Assembly: GCA_031549325.1 (NCBI GenBank)
Contig: JAVBQA010000018.1
Coordinates: forward strand, 27,868-91,867
DNA: 64,000 nt
Reading direction: 5' to 3'
Origin: JAJDGF01 sp031549325
Lineage (GTDB): Bacteria > Bacillota > Clostridia > Christensenellales > Aristaeellaceae
Each line of letters opens with the position of its first letter. The stretch's first letter is position 1. The notes below the pieces were generated by a model. That model saw nothing but the letters and a program-made list of their open reading frames with translations, was not told the DNA's origin and did no database searches. This document shows, piece by piece, positions 21,770 to 29,954 of the stretch. The position numbers were made by a program, and so were the translations under genes.

Positions 21770-24700
21770 CTATATCGCCGGATCGTCCGCGCCAGGGGGA
21801 TGGCGCAGCGCCTCCCTGAGCGTGCGCATCACCTGCTCAATGTCGATGGGCTTGCTCAGGTGGCCGTTCATGCCCGCCGCGCGCGCCCGCTCCACGTCCT
21901 CGCTGTAAGCGTTGGCCGTCATGGCCACGATGGGCACCGCGCGCGCGTCCGGCCGGTTCAGCGCGCGGATCCGCTCGGTGGCCTCGTAGCCGTTGAGCCG
22001 GGGCATCTGGATGTCCATGAAGATCAGGTCGTAGTGGAAGGGCGCTGAGTGCGCAAACATCTCCACCGCCGCCTGGCCATCCTCGGCCTCGTCGATGTCC
22101 ACATGGGTCGCGGCCAGCAGCTCCGAGAGCACCAGCCGGTTGATCTGCACATCCTCGGCCAGCAGGATGCGCTTGCCGGACAGCGCGGGCGGCGGCAGCT
22201 CGTCGCCCGCGCCCGCGCTGGCGGACTGCCCGCCCTTTTGCATCGTCAGCTCGAAGCGGAACGCGGAGCCCGCGCCCGGCGTGCTGTCCACCGCGATCTC
22301 GCCGCCCATTTTGTTCACCAGGTTCTGGCTGATCGCCAAGCCCAGCCCGGTGCCGCCAAAGCGCCCGGCGATGGTGTGGTCGGCCTGCTCAAACGCCACA
22401 AACAGCTTGCCGATCTGCTCCTGCGTCATGCCGATTCCGGTGTCGCTCACGCAAAAGCGCACGGTGACGGCGCAGGGCGTCTCGTCGTCCAGCGTCACCC
22501 AGAAGCCCACCGTGCCGCCGCCCGGGGTGAACTTGACGGCGTTGCCCAGCAGATTGATCAGCACCTGCTTGAGCCGCGTCCGGTCGCCCACCACGGTCAG
22601 CGGGCCGAGCGAATGGGCGTTGGTGTCAAAGCGCACGCCCCGGTCGCCTGTGCGCTGGCCGATGATGCTGCCCACCTCGCGCATGGCCTCGTCCAGCGCG
22701 AAGGGGGCCTCGGAGATCTCGAATTTGCCGGCCTCGATCTTCGACATGTCCAGCACGTCGTTCAGGATCTCCAGCAGGTGCCCGGAGGCCACCGAGATCT
22801 CGTTCAGCGAGCGCGCGGCTTTCTCGGGATCCCGCACGTCGCGCTTGGCGATCAGCGTCATGCCGATGATCGCGTTCAGGGGCGTTCGGATCTCGTGGCT
22901 CATGCGCGCCAGGAAATCGCCCTTGGCGCGGCTGGCCACCTGGGCGGCCGCGGTTTGCACCGTCAGCTCGGCCGTGCGCGCGCGCACCGTGTCCTCCAAG
23001 CCCCTGGCCATGCGCCGGTTTTTGAGCAGCAGCAACGTCACGAACATCAGCCCCAGCGCCATCACCATGGCCAGCCCGAACAGATAGGGGATCTGCGCGC
23101 GCGCCACCTTGCCGCGATAATCAAACACCTTGCGCGTCCAGCGGTCGGCGATGGTCTGGGTGTCGATCACGTCCTGCACCTTGGACAGGATGCCGCGCAG
23201 CTTGGCCTGGCTCCTGTTGAAGCCGAGCTTGGATTCATAGACGCTGCCAAACACCAGGTTCGTCTTGAAGCCCGGTTTTTCCAGGTAGTTGGTCAGCGAC
23301 AGCAGCAGGTTCTTGGTGGCCATCACGTAATCCACCTCGCCGCGCTCCAGCGCCGAGAACGCCAGCTCGTTGGAGTCGTAAGGCACAGTGTTCCGGTTGT
23401 TGGGGAACCACTGCCTAAACACCTCTTCATAGGCGGAGCCCAGCACCAGCCCCACGCGGGCGCGCATGGCGCCGTTGATGTCAATGTCGGGCGTGTCGGC
23501 GCGGGACAGCAGCGCGTAGTTGTCGGTGGAGTAGGGCTCGTCCGTCCACAGAAACCGGTCCCGGCGCGCGTCGGACATGAGCAGCTCCGTCAGCATGAGG
23601 GCGTCGCCCCGCTCCAGCATCGGCAGCAGATCCATCCACAGGTCCTCTTTGCTGTTGACGGGCTCGAACGTGAGCCCGGTCAGCTCGGTGACCTGTTTCA
23701 GCAGGTCGATGGCGATGCCCTGAAACTGGCCCTCCTGCTCGTTGTAGAAGCAGGCGGGGTAGTTGTCGTACTCAAAGATCACCGGCACCGGCTCGCCATA
23801 GGACAACAGCCCCCGCAGATAGGTCTCCTCGGCGGTGGTCAGCCGGGTCATGACGCGGTAGTGCTGATACGCCTGGCGGCCCTGGAGGTACAGCTCGCTG
23901 ATGTAGGCGGCGGCGCTCTCGCTGAGCAGCAGCTTGTCCATCACCGATACGACGGGCGCGAGCTTTTGCTGCGCGGTGGAAAAGGAAACGGAAGAATAGA
24001 GCAGCGGATAGAAGTCCTGCGCGTGGATGTTGCCGTACACGTCGAACGCCGCTTCGGCGGTGTTTTCCTCAAAGAAGGCGTCGACCACGCGCTGGCTGAG
24101 CAGGCGCTCGGCCTGCTCGTAGCTGCTCACGAACACGGTATAGGGCTTTTCCTGGAAGCGCTCGGAGACCATCTGGTAAGTGGTGGTGCCCTCGAAGAAC
24201 GCGTAGCGCGGCGTGCGGATCCTGGCCAGCACGTTCAGCGGCTCGCTGTCCTTCAGCGTGAACACCTTGACGAACCGCTCGGTCATGGGCTGGGTCATCG
24301 CGTAGCGCGCCCGGCGCTCGGCGGTGGCGGTCAGCTCGCTGGTGAACGCGATCTCGCCGCTGTCCAGCTTCCGGATCAGCTCGTCCCAGTCGCAGATGGC
24401 CGGGCGGATGTCCAGCCCGAACAGCTCGCTCAGATGGTCGCACAGCAGCGCGATAAAGCCTCCGATTTGGCCATCCTCCCGCCTAAAAGCCTCGACGGAG
24501 TCATTCATGCCGTACAGCAGCGTTTGGTTTTCCGCCCGAAGCGACTCGATCGCGTCAATTTCCTGCTGGGTCACGCCGGGAATGTCGCGGTAGTTTGTGA
24601 TTTTGGGCGCAGCCGTTGCGCGCGCGCCGGCCAGCGGTGAGAAAGGCTGTGCCAGGGCGACGAGCAACAGCACCAGCGCCAAGGAGAGTATGCGGCGCAT
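21770..24700 (-). CDS. Hybrid histidine kinase with two periplasmic-binding-type sensor domains
   Basis: A 976-residue sensor. A signal peptide is followed by two SBP_bac_3-like solute-binding modules (about 55-290 and 310-545), a membrane segment (about 555-577), a coiled linker, HisKA with His602 in ARMSHEIRTPLNAIIG, an ATPase domain (NLLGNAVKFTPGGG, DTGIGM, GGTGLGLAIS) and one receiver with Asp896 in LIFMDIQMP. The sensor part resembles BvgS/EvgS-type venus-flytrap kinases, so the input may be an amino acid or small organic ligand. The kinase parts closely resemble the neighbouring hybrid kinase, suggesting duplication. A good Shine-Dalgarno (AGAGGAAA) supports the start. No output regulator is adjacent. 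Confidence 0.92.
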   Translation of the reverse strand: MRRILSLALVLLLVALAQPFSPLAGARATAAPKITNYRDIPGVTQQEIDAIESLRAENQTLLYGMNDSVEAFRREDGQIGGFIALLCDHLSELFGLDIRPAICDWDELIRKLDSGEIAFTSELTATAERRARYAMTQPMTERFVKVFTLKDSEPLNVLARIRTPRYAFFEGTTTYQMVSERFQEKPYTVFVSSYEQAERLLSQRVVDAFFEENTAEAAFDVYGNIHAQDFYPLLYSSVSFSTAQQKLAPVVSVMDKLLLSESAAAYISELYLQGRQAYQHYRVMTRLTTAEETYLRGLLSYGEPVPVIFEYDNYPACFYNEQEGQFQGIAIDLLKQVTELTGLTFEPVNSKEDLWMDLLPMLERGDALMLTELLMSDARRDRFLWTDEPYSTDNYALLSRADTPDIDINGAMRARVGLVLGSAYEEVFRQWFPNNRNTVPYDSNELAFSALERGEVDYVMATKNLLLSLTNYLEKPGFKTNLVFGSVYESKLGFNRSQAKLRGILSKVQDVIDTQTIADRWTRKVFDYRGKVARAQIPYLFGLAMVMALGLMFVTLLLLKNRRMARGLEDTVRARTAELTVQTAAAQVASRAKGDFLARMSHEIRTPLNAIIGMTLIAKRDVRDPEKAARSLNEISVASGHLLEILNDVLDMSKIEAGKFEISEAPFALDEAMREVGSIIGQRTGDRGVRFDTNAHSLGPLTVVGDRTRLKQVLINLLGNAVKFTPGGGTVGFWVTLDDETPCAVTVRFCVSDTGIGMTQEQIGKLFVAFEQADHTIAGRFGGTGLGLAISQNLVNKMGGEIAVDSTPGAGSAFRFELTMQKGGQSASAGAGDELPPPALSGKRILLAEDVQINRLVLSELLAATHVDIDEAEDGQAAVEMFAHSAPFHYDLIFMDIQMPRLNGYEATERIRALNRPDARAVPIVAMTANAYSEDVERARAAGMNGHLSKPIDIEQVMRTLREALRHPPGADDPAI

Positions 24701-24737
24701 GGTTTCCTCTTTCTTCTGTTTTTTGGAAGTTACCTAT

Positions 24738-24766
24738 AGTTTACCCGATTGATCTGAAGAACACAA
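24738..24766 (-). promoter_or_regulatory. Promoter of the second hybrid kinase
   Basis: On the minus strand, TTGTGT (24761-24766), 17 bp, TAAACT (24738-24743). The stretch between this and 24895 holds no gene. Confidence 0.5.
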
Positions 24767-24895
24767 GGGAATTTCGCAAAAAGACCGCGATGGGCGCCTT
24801 CGTCCGGCGGGGGAGCGCGTGGGGCGCGCCGGGTGCGTGCGGCGCAATCTGTGCGATGTGCACGACATGGCGGGGCGCGCCGCGCACATTGGCAG

Positions 24896-24924
24896 TTGGC
24901 AAGGATTGGAATGTGTGGTATCAT
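24896..24924 (+). promoter_or_regulatory. Promoter of the DUF4309-like gene
   Basis: TTGGCA (24896-24901), 17 bp, TATCAT (24919-24924), 84 bp before the start codon. Confidence 0.5.
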
Positions 24925-25007
24925 CAACCGGTTGGCAGCCTGCCGATCCCGTCCAGGTTTTGTCCGGCTGCCGCCAGCACAATACAAATGGAAAGAAGGG
25001 AATTCTC

Positions 25008-25547
25008 ATGAAAAAACGGCTTTGTCTCGCCCTGGCGTTCGCGCTGGCACTGTGCGCCTTCCATATGCCTGCACAGGCCGCGCATACCCCCGAGGCGCTG
25101 CTCAGGACCATCGAATCGCTGGCCGAAGAGGGCGGTATCCTGAACTGCGAGTTTCTGCTGAAAGACAACTACGACGAGCTGGTGGACGAGTACGGCTCGC
25201 CCGACCGCGACAACTACGTCAAGGTTGCCCACGGCAGCTATGCCACGTTCTCGTCCGACGCGTTCGTGGTGGGTTACAACAACGGCAGCGAGATCTTTGA
25301 GCTGCGTTCCTACGCCAGGCGCCTTGACGGCATCACCGAGCGCAACGTGACCAGCTTCTTCGGGGAGGCCGAGCACACCGCCTATCTGGACGGCGACCGC
25401 ATCAGCAGCTATGTGCTAAAGGGCGGCTATCACCTGAAGTTTGTGTTTGACGGCAAGGAGCCCGATTCCGTGGTCAACCACTACAACGTGATCTGGATGA
25501 AGGGCACCGAGAACGACCGCGCCGACGACCACGGCCGAAAGTGGTGA
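25008..25547 (+). CDS. Exported DUF4309 (YjgB-like) protein
   Basis: A 179-residue protein with a signal peptide (MKKRLCLALAFALALCAFHM, cleaved near AQAA). The mature part fits DUF4309: GILNCEFLL, EYGSPDRDNYVKVAHG, YATFSSDAFVVGYNNGSEI, FELRSYARRLDGIT and a final LKFVFD. B. subtilis YjgB belongs to this family and is a secreted protein of unknown function. No catalytic residues are known. The next gene also encodes an exported protein but has its own promoter. Family assignment is firm; function is unknown. Confidence 0.82.
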   Translation: MKKRLCLALAFALALCAFHMPAQAAHTPEALLRTIESLAEEGGILNCEFLLKDNYDELVDEYGSPDRDNYVKVAHGSYATFSSDAFVVGYNNGSEIFELRSYARRLDGITERNVTSFFGEAEHTAYLDGDRISSYVLKGGYHLKFVFDGKEPDSVVNHYNVIWMKGTENDRADDHGRKW

Positions 25548-25580
25548 CGGGCCGGCGGGCGTGAAACCGCCGGGAAATTG

Positions 25581-25609
25581 TTGAAAAACAGACCGAAGTA
25601 TGAGATAAT
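25581..25609 (+). promoter_or_regulatory. Promoter of the peptidoglycan-binding protein gene
   Basis: TTGAAA (25581-25586), 17 bp, GATAAT (25604-25609), with TGA just before the -10. Confidence 0.65.
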
Positions 25610-25684
25610 GAACCGAAACCTGCCGAGAGGCCGGATGGGAAACAAACGAGCGTGGTTCCAAAGAATACCAAAGGAGATGAAACC

Positions 25685-27580
25685 GTGAAAAAGTCCTTGA
25701 TTTGCCTGGTTTGCCTGTTGCTTGCGCTGTGCGCGCCCGCGTTTTCCGCCATGGCCGGCGCGGAGCCCGAGGCCTCCGTGATGGCGCTGTCGGACGGCGG
25801 CGTCAGCGTGTACATCGGCGAAAACAACGCGGTCTGCGAGGCGGGCGCGAGCCAGCCGCTATTTGACGGGCCTGCGGCCTCCATCCAGTACGCCGATCAG
25901 AGCGTGATCGTGTTTACGACGGTGGACGAGTCGGGCGTCGGCCTGTACGCCGCGCCCCGCAACCTGTACAGCCTGGCGCTGCGCGGCGACGCCGGCCCGC
26001 GCCTGATCGCGGCCGCCGGCAACGAGTGCGTGTATGTGCCGCGCGACGGGCTGGTGTACTTCATCGACCAGCAGGAAGACAGCGAGCTTCGGGGCTACAA
26101 TCCGCTCACCGGCAGCTGCGCCAAGGTGTGTTCCCTGGCCAGTGAGGTGCAGGCGCTGCGCGCCTCCATCGACGGCCTGCTGCTGTCCACCGCCGGCGGC
26201 GACCTGCTGCTGGTGCCCGCCACGGGCGAGCTGATCAATGCGCCGGTTCAGACCCAGGGCGTGACCGTCCAGGTGTTTGACCGCTTTGAAACGCTGCTCG
26301 CCGCCGACGGCACGCTGTCGCTGCGCGGCGTCGCGCAGGGCATGGCCGACGCGCAGCAGATCGGCACGGACGTGCGCTGCGTCACCGCGCTGAATGGCAT
26401 CGTGTACTTCCTCCGGGGCGAGGCGGACGGCGCGCAGCTGTACGAATATGATTACTCGACCAAGGCCACCACCGCCATCGGCCAGTTCAAATCCGCGATG
26501 TTCCCGATGATGGCCGCCGCCGATGGCCGGGTGTTTATGATGGCGCAGGACGGCCGCGTGTTCTCGCTGAGCGCGGACAGCAGCAGCGTGTCGGTGTTCG
26601 CGCATTTCCCCACCACCGACAAGGACCCGCTGATGGCCGTGAGCGGCGACGATCTGCTGGTGTACGACGCCTCCGCGCCGGACGGCGTCCCCCGGTTCGT
26701 GGCGGCCTACCCGCTGAACGGGGAAGCGCTGCCCACCATCGAGCCGGCGGACCCCGCCGCGACAGCCGAGCCGGCGGATCCCGCCGCTAAACCCCAGGGG
26801 GACGGCCCCCGGACGCTGTCCCGCGGCCTGCGCGGCGGCGACGTGAGGGAGCTGCAGCAGATCCTGCGCGCGCAGGGCTACCCGGCGGGCACGCCGGACG
26901 GCATCTACGGCGCGGGCACCGCGAGCGCCGTGCGCTACCTGCAATACGACATGGGCGTGAAGGAGACCGGCAGCGTCACGCCAGAGTTCATGGAGGCGCT
27001 GCGCGAAAAGAAGCTGCCCAGCTACGCGCGCTACGTCGAGATGCGCAAGGGCGACCGGGGTTGCCGTGTGTATGACATGCAGCAGCGCCTGCACGCGCTG
27101 GGCTGGCTGGGACGCAAGGCGGACGGCGACTATGGCAGCAACACCGCCGAGGCCGTGAGGGCAGCCGAGAAGGCGCTGGGCGAGAAGGGCTCCGGCGTGG
27201 CCACCGTGAAATTCCTGGAGCACCTGTTCAAAAAGGACATGCTCAAAAACCCGGCGACCGACGACGCCGAGCCCACCGGAGCGTCCATCAGGCACGACCC
27301 GGAGATCTCCGAGGACGACCTGATCGGGCTGTGCCGATTCCTGAACGACCGCTTCCCGGGAGGCAACTACGACGTGAAGCGCGCGGTCTATAAGCTGCAG
27401 AGCAGGCTTGTCGACATGGGCTACCTGAAGAAGTCCCAGCGCTCCAGGATCTATGACGCCGACACCTTCCTGGCGGTGAAGCGCGTGCAGAACGAGAACG
27501 ACCTGCTGGCGCACCCCACCGGAAAGCCCGACAACAAAACGCTCGAGTTCATCTTCCCGGAAAACCAGCGCGCCTGGTAA
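25685..27580 (+). CDS. Exported protein with beta-propeller-like region and peptidoglycan-binding repeats
   Basis: A 631-residue secreted protein. A GTG start with AGGAGA 7 nt upstream gives VKKSLICLVCLLLALCAPAF as signal peptide. Residues 40-350 are repetitive beta sheet with recurring GRVF/GIVYF/GLVYF strands, as in DUF5050-type propellers. A Pro/Ala linker with repeated EPADPAA follows. Then come at least two PG_binding_1 units (LRGGDVRELQQILRAQGYPAG and MRKGDRGCRVYDMQQRLHALG, each with DGxYG), and a possible third unit near the C-terminus (VYKLQSRLVDMGYL). It probably attaches non-covalently to the cell wall. No hydrolase domain is present, so the propeller may bind a ligand or partner. 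Confidence 0.82.
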   Translation: MKKSLICLVCLLLALCAPAFSAMAGAEPEASVMALSDGGVSVYIGENNAVCEAGASQPLFDGPAASIQYADQSVIVFTTVDESGVGLYAAPRNLYSLALRGDAGPRLIAAAGNECVYVPRDGLVYFIDQQEDSELRGYNPLTGSCAKVCSLASEVQALRASIDGLLLSTAGGDLLLVPATGELINAPVQTQGVTVQVFDRFETLLAADGTLSLRGVAQGMADAQQIGTDVRCVTALNGIVYFLRGEADGAQLYEYDYSTKATTAIGQFKSAMFPMMAAADGRVFMMAQDGRVFSLSADSSSVSVFAHFPTTDKDPLMAVSGDDLLVYDASAPDGVPRFVAAYPLNGEALPTIEPADPAATAEPADPAAKPQGDGPRTLSRGLRGGDVRELQQILRAQGYPAGTPDGIYGAGTASAVRYLQYDMGVKETGSVTPEFMEALREKKLPSYARYVEMRKGDRGCRVYDMQQRLHALGWLGRKADGDYGSNTAEAVRAAEKALGEKGSGVATVKFLEHLFKKDMLKNPATDDAEPTGASIRHDPEISEDDLIGLCRFLNDRFPGGNYDVKRAVYKLQSRLVDMGYLKKSQRSRIYDADTFLAVKRVQNENDLLAHPTGKPDNKTLEFIFPENQRAW

Positions 27581-27593
27581 CCCCCGTTTCGAG

Positions 27594-27624
27594 GCGGGCG
27601 GACATCGTCCGCCCGCTTTGCTTT
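27594..27624. terminator. Terminator between convergent genes
   Basis: A perfect 10-bp stem, GCGGGCGGAC with GTCCGCCCGC (loop ATC), is followed on the plus strand by TTTGCTTT. It should serve the peptidoglycan-binding gene. Confidence 0.85.
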
Positions 27625-27628
27625 GCCG

Positions 27629-28495
27629 TCAGGCGGAAGCGGGCGGTTTGAATGAACTGAAATCCTTCTTCGCGCAGCCCGCCCGGCCGCCGCCCGCGCA
27701 AGCGCAGGCACAGGCGCACCCGGCGCAGGCGCATGCGCAGCCGCCGCCCCCGCCGCCGCCCCCGCCGCCCGAAAAACCTCGGCCGCCGCGGTAGCCCCCA
27801 CTCAGCAGGCCGATGATGGCCAGCGGAATAAGCAGGAATCTGCCCAGGATCACGAGGCCATCCGGCTCGGGGTAAGAAGACGCCGGTTCGGCGGCCGCCC
27901 GGATCTCCTCGGGCACCGGCGCGATGAGGATGTTGTCTCCATAGTGCGTGGTGACCGTCTGGAACCGCTCGCCGCGCCGAAGCGGCCCGCGCCACTGCAG
28001 CGCTTCGGGGCCGTCCGCGTTGGAGCCGGTGACCAGGTCTCCCAGCCAATTCACCTCCAGATCCAGCACGTCGATCTCGTCAAACCAACCGGGCACGAAA
28101 TCCACTTTGTAGCCGTCATCCGCCAGTTCAAACAGGTTGTATTGCCTGATCGTGAAGCCGAACGTGGCGGTTTCGCCCGCGTGGAACTCGCGGTTCAGGT
28201 TGATCCATACCTTGGCCTGGTCGGAGACGTTGTAGCTCGAATACGATTCGGCATCGCCGCTGACATTCAGGATCTCGTAGTACGGATTGGGCACGCCGAT
28301 CTGCACCCAGCTCAGCGGGCCGTCCTCCTCGTCGTCCAGCACCTTCCAGGCCAGGCGGTAGCTGAGCTCCACAGTGCCGTCAGAAAACGGCGTCGCGTCG
28401 ATGGTCAGCTGCTGGATCTCGTCCAGCGGCGCGGCGAAGGCCGGGGCCGCCAGGCACAGCAGCAGCGCCGCCAGGCACAGCAGTTTTTTCAGCAT
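27629..28495 (-). CDS. Membrane protein with polyglycine and Cys-Ala-repeat tail, probable radical SAM substrate
   Basis: A 288-residue protein with a signal peptide (1-21), a beta-rich ectodomain (22-205) without a single cysteine, one membrane segment (about 213-231), a short basic stretch (YRGGRG), ten glycines, and a tail where cysteines alternate with alanines (CACACAGCACACACAG, Cys253-266) plus Cys274. All eight cysteines of the mature protein are in the last 36 residues. With a cleaved N-terminal signal the tail should face the cytoplasm. The ATG overlaps the stop of the upstream radical SAM gene (ATGCTGA), with GGAGG 7 nt before it, so the two are translationally coupled. A post-translationally modified, RiPP-like tail is inferred. 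The ectodomain was not recognised. Confidence 0.8.
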   Translation of the reverse strand: MLKKLLCLAALLLCLAAPAFAAPLDEIQQLTIDATPFSDGTVELSYRLAWKVLDDEEDGPLSWVQIGVPNPYYEILNVSGDAESYSSYNVSDQAKVWINLNREFHAGETATFGFTIRQYNLFELADDGYKVDFVPGWFDEIDVLDLEVNWLGDLVTGSNADGPEALQWRGPLRRGERFQTVTTHYGDNILIAPVPEEIRAAAEPASSYPEPDGLVILGRFLLIPLAIIGLLSGGYRGGRGFSGGGGGGGGGGCACACAGCACACACAGGGRAGCAKKDFSSFKPPASA

Positions 28496-29856
28496 GACGC
28501 GGCCTCCTCTCGGGCTTTCAGCGGGCAGTTCAGTGAGTCCGGCTCGCCCATGGCGCGGATGGCGGCGGCCTTGGGGTGGTTCCAGATGGCGCTCCATGGG
28601 TCGGACAGCATGTTTCCCAGCGCCGCGTCCTCGGAGAGCCAGCTCTGGCAGGGCGTCACCGTGCCGTCCGGCGCGACGGCCATGTTGCTCAGGCACGCGC
28701 CGCAAGCCGGCGTTTGCAGCCCCAGCTCGGCCAGGCGCTCCGTGGGCAGCCAGCCGGGGGAGGTGAAGGCGAGCTCCATGCCGCTTTGATCGGCGTAGGC
28801 CTTGGCTGCTTTCAGCGATTCAAACAGCGCGTCCGCAGGCAGGCGCGTGGCGGCCGATGATTCGGCCAGCGCGTTGCCTGTCAGGATCAGCCCGGAGCAG
28901 GACGCGTAGCGCACGCCCAGCCCGTGCAGAAATTCCAGCGTCGATCGGTAGTCGCTGTTCAGGCTGCACAGCGGCGTGTTCACGCTCACGTCCAGCCCGG
29001 CGGCGAGCGCGTTGTTGATGCCCTGCACGCTCTTCTCATGGCCGGGCGCGCCCACCAGCCGGTCGTGGATGCCGGCTTCCCCGGCGTAAAGCGTCACCTG
29101 CACGCTGTCCAGGCTGGCCTCCCGAAGCGCCTGGCACAGCCCGGCGTCCAGTCGCGCGCCGTTGGTGTTCAGCCGCGTCACAAACCAGCGCGCATGCCCG
29201 ATCAGCTCTGCCAGATCCGGGCGCATGGTGGGCTCGCCGCCGGTGAAAGTCAGCTGCGGAATGCCCGCCGCACGGCAATTGTCGATGGCTTGCTTCCACT
29301 GCTCGGTCGTCAGCTCCGCCGTTTCGGCCTGGGCTTGCCCGGCGGCGTAGCAGTGCAGGCAGCGCTGGTTGCAGTTCCAGCGGCCGTCCTTTTGCATGGC
29401 GCTGACGAGCAGGTCCATGCGGTGGGGCGCGGTCATGTGCCGGGCATAGGCGCGCAGGCTTAGCTGGCCGATCTCCAGGGAGGGGGGCGCGCCCCGGGCG
29501 ATGTCGGTGAACACGGTCAGCATCGAGCCCAGGTCTTGCCGCAGCAGCGAGCGACTGGTCAGCGGGAAGGCCTTCGCGCAGCGGGCGGCGGCGCGCCCGA
29601 TGATGGCGTCGTAATCGGCGGGCGCCACCGGGTTTCCCCGGTATTCGTTGATCTCGTCCAGAAAGCAGCCGAGCAGGCACGCCCAGGCGAACCGCACCGG
29701 CAGCACCCACTGGCCGTTCAGCAACACCACGCTGGGCGCCTTGGAGAACGGGCGCCATTTGGGTGGCACCAGAAAGATGCGCGCCGCGCCCGGACCCTCC
29801 GGGTTCAGCGTGGCGTGGCGCACGCCCGCTGCGAAATCGCTCCGGCGGTTGAACAT
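28489..29856 (-). CDS. Radical SAM/SPASM-type protein, putative peptide maturase
   Basis: A 455-residue enzyme with the radical SAM motif Cys162-x3-Cys166-x2-Cys169 (WNCNQRCLHCY), followed by GGEPTMRPDL as the SAM-binding GGE segment. Its C-terminus has a SPASM/twitch-like cysteine set (CGACLSNMAVAPDGTVTPC, then NCPLK), as in enzymes that modify ribosomal peptides (AnSME, PqqE and sactipeptide maturases). About 150 residues before the motif are unrecognised and could hold a substrate-recognition domain; no clear RRE fold is seen. It overlaps the Cys-Ala-tail gene and shares one promoter with it, so that protein is the likely substrate. The ATG at 29856 follows GGGGGTG by 8 nt. Confidence 0.88.
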   Translation of the reverse strand: MFNRRSDFAAGVRHATLNPEGPGAARIFLVPPKWRPFSKAPSVVLLNGQWVLPVRFAWACLLGCFLDEINEYRGNPVAPADYDAIIGRAAARCAKAFPLTSRSLLRQDLGSMLTVFTDIARGAPPSLEIGQLSLRAYARHMTAPHRMDLLVSAMQKDGRWNCNQRCLHCYAAGQAQAETAELTTEQWKQAIDNCRAAGIPQLTFTGGEPTMRPDLAELIGHARWFVTRLNTNGARLDAGLCQALREASLDSVQVTLYAGEAGIHDRLVGAPGHEKSVQGINNALAAGLDVSVNTPLCSLNSDYRSTLEFLHGLGVRYASCSGLILTGNALAESSAATRLPADALFESLKAAKAYADQSGMELAFTSPGWLPTERLAELGLQTPACGACLSNMAVAPDGTVTPCQSWLSEDAALGNMLSDPWSAIWNHPKAAAIRAMGEPDSLNCPLKAREEAASC

Positions 29857-29882
29857 ATAATTCGCACCCCCTTGATGGGGAT

Positions 29883-29912
29883 AGTATACAATGCATGGCG
29901 TCACCGATGCAA
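29883..29912 (-). promoter_or_regulatory. Promoter of the radical SAM/Cys-Ala-tail operon
   Basis: On the minus strand, TTGCAT (29907-29912), 18 bp, TATACT (29883-29888), 26 bp upstream of the start codon and directly after the hcp terminator. Confidence 0.7.
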
Positions 29913-29916
29913 GCGA

Positions 29917-29942
29917 CAAAAAAGCCACCCTTTCGGGTGGCT
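29917..29942 (-). terminator. Terminator of the ferredoxin-hcp operon
   Basis: On the minus strand an 8-bp stem AGCCACCC/GGGTGGCT with a GAAA loop is followed by TTTTTT. Confidence 0.93.
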
Positions 29943-29954
29943 CCAGGCTGTTGC

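Noticed and set aside
26740..26800. Repeated EPADPAA coding as a tandem DNA repeat element
   Set aside because: It is only a short Pro/Ala linker inside the peptidoglycan-binding protein, with two units.
27680..27780. GC-rich repeat as a simple-sequence sequencing artefact or frameshift
   Set aside because: The frame stays open through the Cys-Ala and Gly codons to a sensible end, and codons vary, so it looks like selected protein sequence.
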